Assembly (NCBI GenBank): GCA_045592225.1
Contig: JAZNUH010000016.1
Span: 1-22,319 of the forward strand
Direction of reading: 5' to 3'
DNA: 22,319 nucleotides
Source: JAZNUH01 sp045592225
Lineage (GTDB): Bacteria; Bacillota; Clostridia; UMGS1883; UMGS1540
Shown: piece by piece, positions 21,493 through 22,319 of the stretch
Position numbering within the stretch: position 1 is the first letter of the stretch
Layout: the number at the start of each line of letters is the position of its first letter
Translations under genes and position numbers: made by a program
Notes under the pieces: generated by a model
The model's database searches: none
What the model was told of the DNA's origin: nothing
The model's input: the letters and a program-made list of their open reading frames with translations, nothing else

Positions 21493-21777
21493 TTGTTGAC
21501 ATGACACAAGGACTGTTTTTGTTAAGTTTCAACTCGTGTCAAGTCCAGACAATTTAAAAGAATAGTTTGCCGATAATAAATATTTACATATCGGGCAGGA
21601 AAATCTAATATTCCTGCGGGTTCTGATGGGAAATGTTTAAGGAAATTTATAGGGGTGATGCCTGTGTGGTTGCGCGAAAAACAGTGAAAAAATAGTAGGT
21701 CTTATTATTCACTGTTCTCCCGACTTGACACGAACTATGTAAAGAGTGTCGAAGTTTGTTGAAAAGGAGTTATACAG
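21493..21777 (+). other. 285-bp non-coding stretch rich in inverted repeats
   Basis: No gene is visible. The structures are: TGACAC (21502-21507) with GTGTCA (21536-21541), and GGACT (21510-21514) with AGTCC (21542-21546); GCAGGAA (21595-21601) with TTCCTGC (21611-21617); AACAGTGAA (21680-21688) with TTCACTGTT (21708-21716). CTCGTGTCAAG at 21533-21543 is the reverse complement of the CTTGACACGAG element at 20475. None of these stems is followed by a good T tract. The stretch may be a structured leader of the next gene or the scar of a small mobile element. Confidence 0.45.
21724..21763 (+). promoter_or_regulatory. Second copy of the tandem Spo0A-like element
   Basis: CTTGACACGA (21724-21733), then GTGTCGAA (21746-21753) and TGTTGAA (21757-21763). 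The two boxes TGTCGAA and TGTTGAA are again exactly 10 bp apart, as at 20495-20511, and the inverted repeat TTGACAC/GTGTCGA is conserved while the loop differs in length and sequence. It ends 14 nt before the next ATG, so a bound protein would more probably repress than activate. Confidence 0.45.
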
Positions 21778-22319
21778 ATGAAAAATATTATTTTAAAAAA
21801 GATAGGTATTTTAATTATTGGTATAAGCATTGCTGCTTCTTCAATAACAGTAAGCGCTCATCCAGGACGAACTGATGCTAAAGGTGGACATGCAGTAAGA
21901 ACGGAAGGATGGGGTTATGAAATTGGAACATATCACTATCATGATAAAAAATATGAAAATATTATTCCGGTTGAAAAAGAAACAGGAAAACCAACAGAAG
22001 TTACTATCATTGTAAAAGGAGAAAATGTAATTTTTGATCAAAAACCTGTAATCATTGATGGAAGAACACTTGTTCCAGTAAGATATGTTGTGGAAAAATT
22101 GGGTTATAATGTGGAATGGGACGGAACAACCCAAACAGTATACATTAAAAATGCCACTATGCCGAATTTGGCTGTTCAAGGAGAAGGTATCAAGGTTTTA
22201 GTTAATAATGAATTGATACAATTTGATGTTTCGCCTGTAATTATTAATGGAAGAACTCTGATACCAATTAGGTCTGTTGTGGAAAAAATGGGATGTACAG
22301 TAGATTGGGATGGAGATTT
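21778..22319 (+). CDS. Secreted YHYH / copper-amine-oxidase-N domain protein (partial, cut by right edge)
   Basis: ATG 21778 follows AAAAGGAG (about 21762-21769). The 180 visible residues start with a signal peptide (MKNIILKKIGILIIGISIAA, cleavage near VSA at 27). A short histidine-rich motif HPGRTDAKGGH...GTYHYH (28-55), of the YHYH type, follows. Two copies of the copper amine oxidase N-terminal-like domain come next: VIFDQKPVIIDGRTLVPVRY...WDGTTQTVYI (84-123, seen as separate runs) and IQFDVSPVIINGRTLIPIRS...VDWDGD from about 147 to the edge. Despite the name, these domains occur widely in clostridial surface proteins without oxidase activity. The function is unknown. The gene is AT-rich like its SLH neighbour. 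Confidence 0.8.
   Translation, partial: MKNIILKKIGILIIGISIAASSITVSAHPGRTDAKGGHAVRTEGWGYEIGTYHYHDKKYENIIPVEKETGKPTEVTIIVKGENVIFDQKPVIIDGRTLVPVRYVVEKLGYNVEWDGTTQTVYIKNATMPNLAVQGEGIKVLVNNELIQFDVSPVIINGRTLIPIRSVVEKMGCTVDWDGD

Noticed and set aside
21658..21687. ATG with a good AGGGGTGATG context opening a nine-codon frame
   Set aside because: Stops after nine codons and falls into the inverted repeat at 21680-21716; no sign of a longer gene in a shifted frame.
21560..21720. Possible riboswitch (c-di-GMP, fluoride or cobalamin type) before the CuAO-N gene
   Set aside because: Hairpins and a GGGGTGATGCC run suggested one, but the conserved cores of these classes that I know are not present in order.

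Overview
The window comes from a low-to-moderate GC, Gram-positive bacterium of the Clostridia type. The evidence is zinc-ribbon versions of S14, S4, L24 and L36, a four-cysteine zinc LID in adenylate kinase, strong AGGAGG ribosome binding sites on nearly every gene, SLH and copper-amine-oxidase-N type surface proteins, and possible Spo0A-type boxes. No genus can be named from the sequence alone.

Layout. Bases 1-51 hold the start of a divergent gene leaving the left edge. Bases 141-3488 hold a consensus promoter, a 1043-residue secreted protein made of five carbohydrate-binding-like modules, and its terminator. Bases 3607-3991 hold a monocistronic gene for the nucleoid protein HU, with its own promoter, an 18-bp palindrome at the expected transcription start, and a strong terminator. 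Bases 3992-4206 hold no gene but include what looks like a degraded high-copy intergenic repeat. Bases 4207-19987 are the fused S10-spc-alpha superoperon: a TTGCAA/TACAAT promoter, a structured leader of about 295 nt, then 32 genes on the plus strand: rpsJ, rplC, rplD, rplW, rplB, rpsS, rplV, rpsC, rplP, rpmC, rpsQ, rplN, rplX, rplE, rpsZ, rpsH, rplF, rplR, rpsE, rpmD, rplO, secY, adk, map, a KOW-domain gene, infA, rpmJ, rpsM, rpsK, rpsD, rpoA and rplQ. The operon ends at a terminator after rplQ. Then come a hotdog thioesterase gene (20039-20443), a secreted SLH protein (20536-21492), a 285-bp non-coding stretch rich in inverted repeats, and a secreted YHYH/copper-amine-oxidase-N protein cut by the right edge.

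The superoperon makes ribosomal subunits, the translocon channel SecY, adenylate kinase, the methionine aminopeptidase that trims nascent chains, initiation factor IF1 and the RNA polymerase alpha subunit, so translation, secretion and transcription capacity are made together. Genes are tightly packed (overlaps or gaps of 1-36 nt). The exceptions are rpsJ-rplC (56 nt), rpmJ-rpsM (96 nt) and rpsD-rpoA (54 nt). The last two contain short stretches that could pair with the downstream Shine-Dalgarno sequence.

The core is a conserved housekeeping region with no new gene system. The less explained signals are non-coding: the S10 leader, the rpsM and rpoA leaders, the HU palindrome, and a repeated element (CTTGACACGA ... 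GTGTCGAA-N3-TGTTGAA) upstream of both right-hand surface-protein genes, whose tandem boxes match the Spo0A consensus. All functional calls were made by eye from family knowledge; no database search was run.
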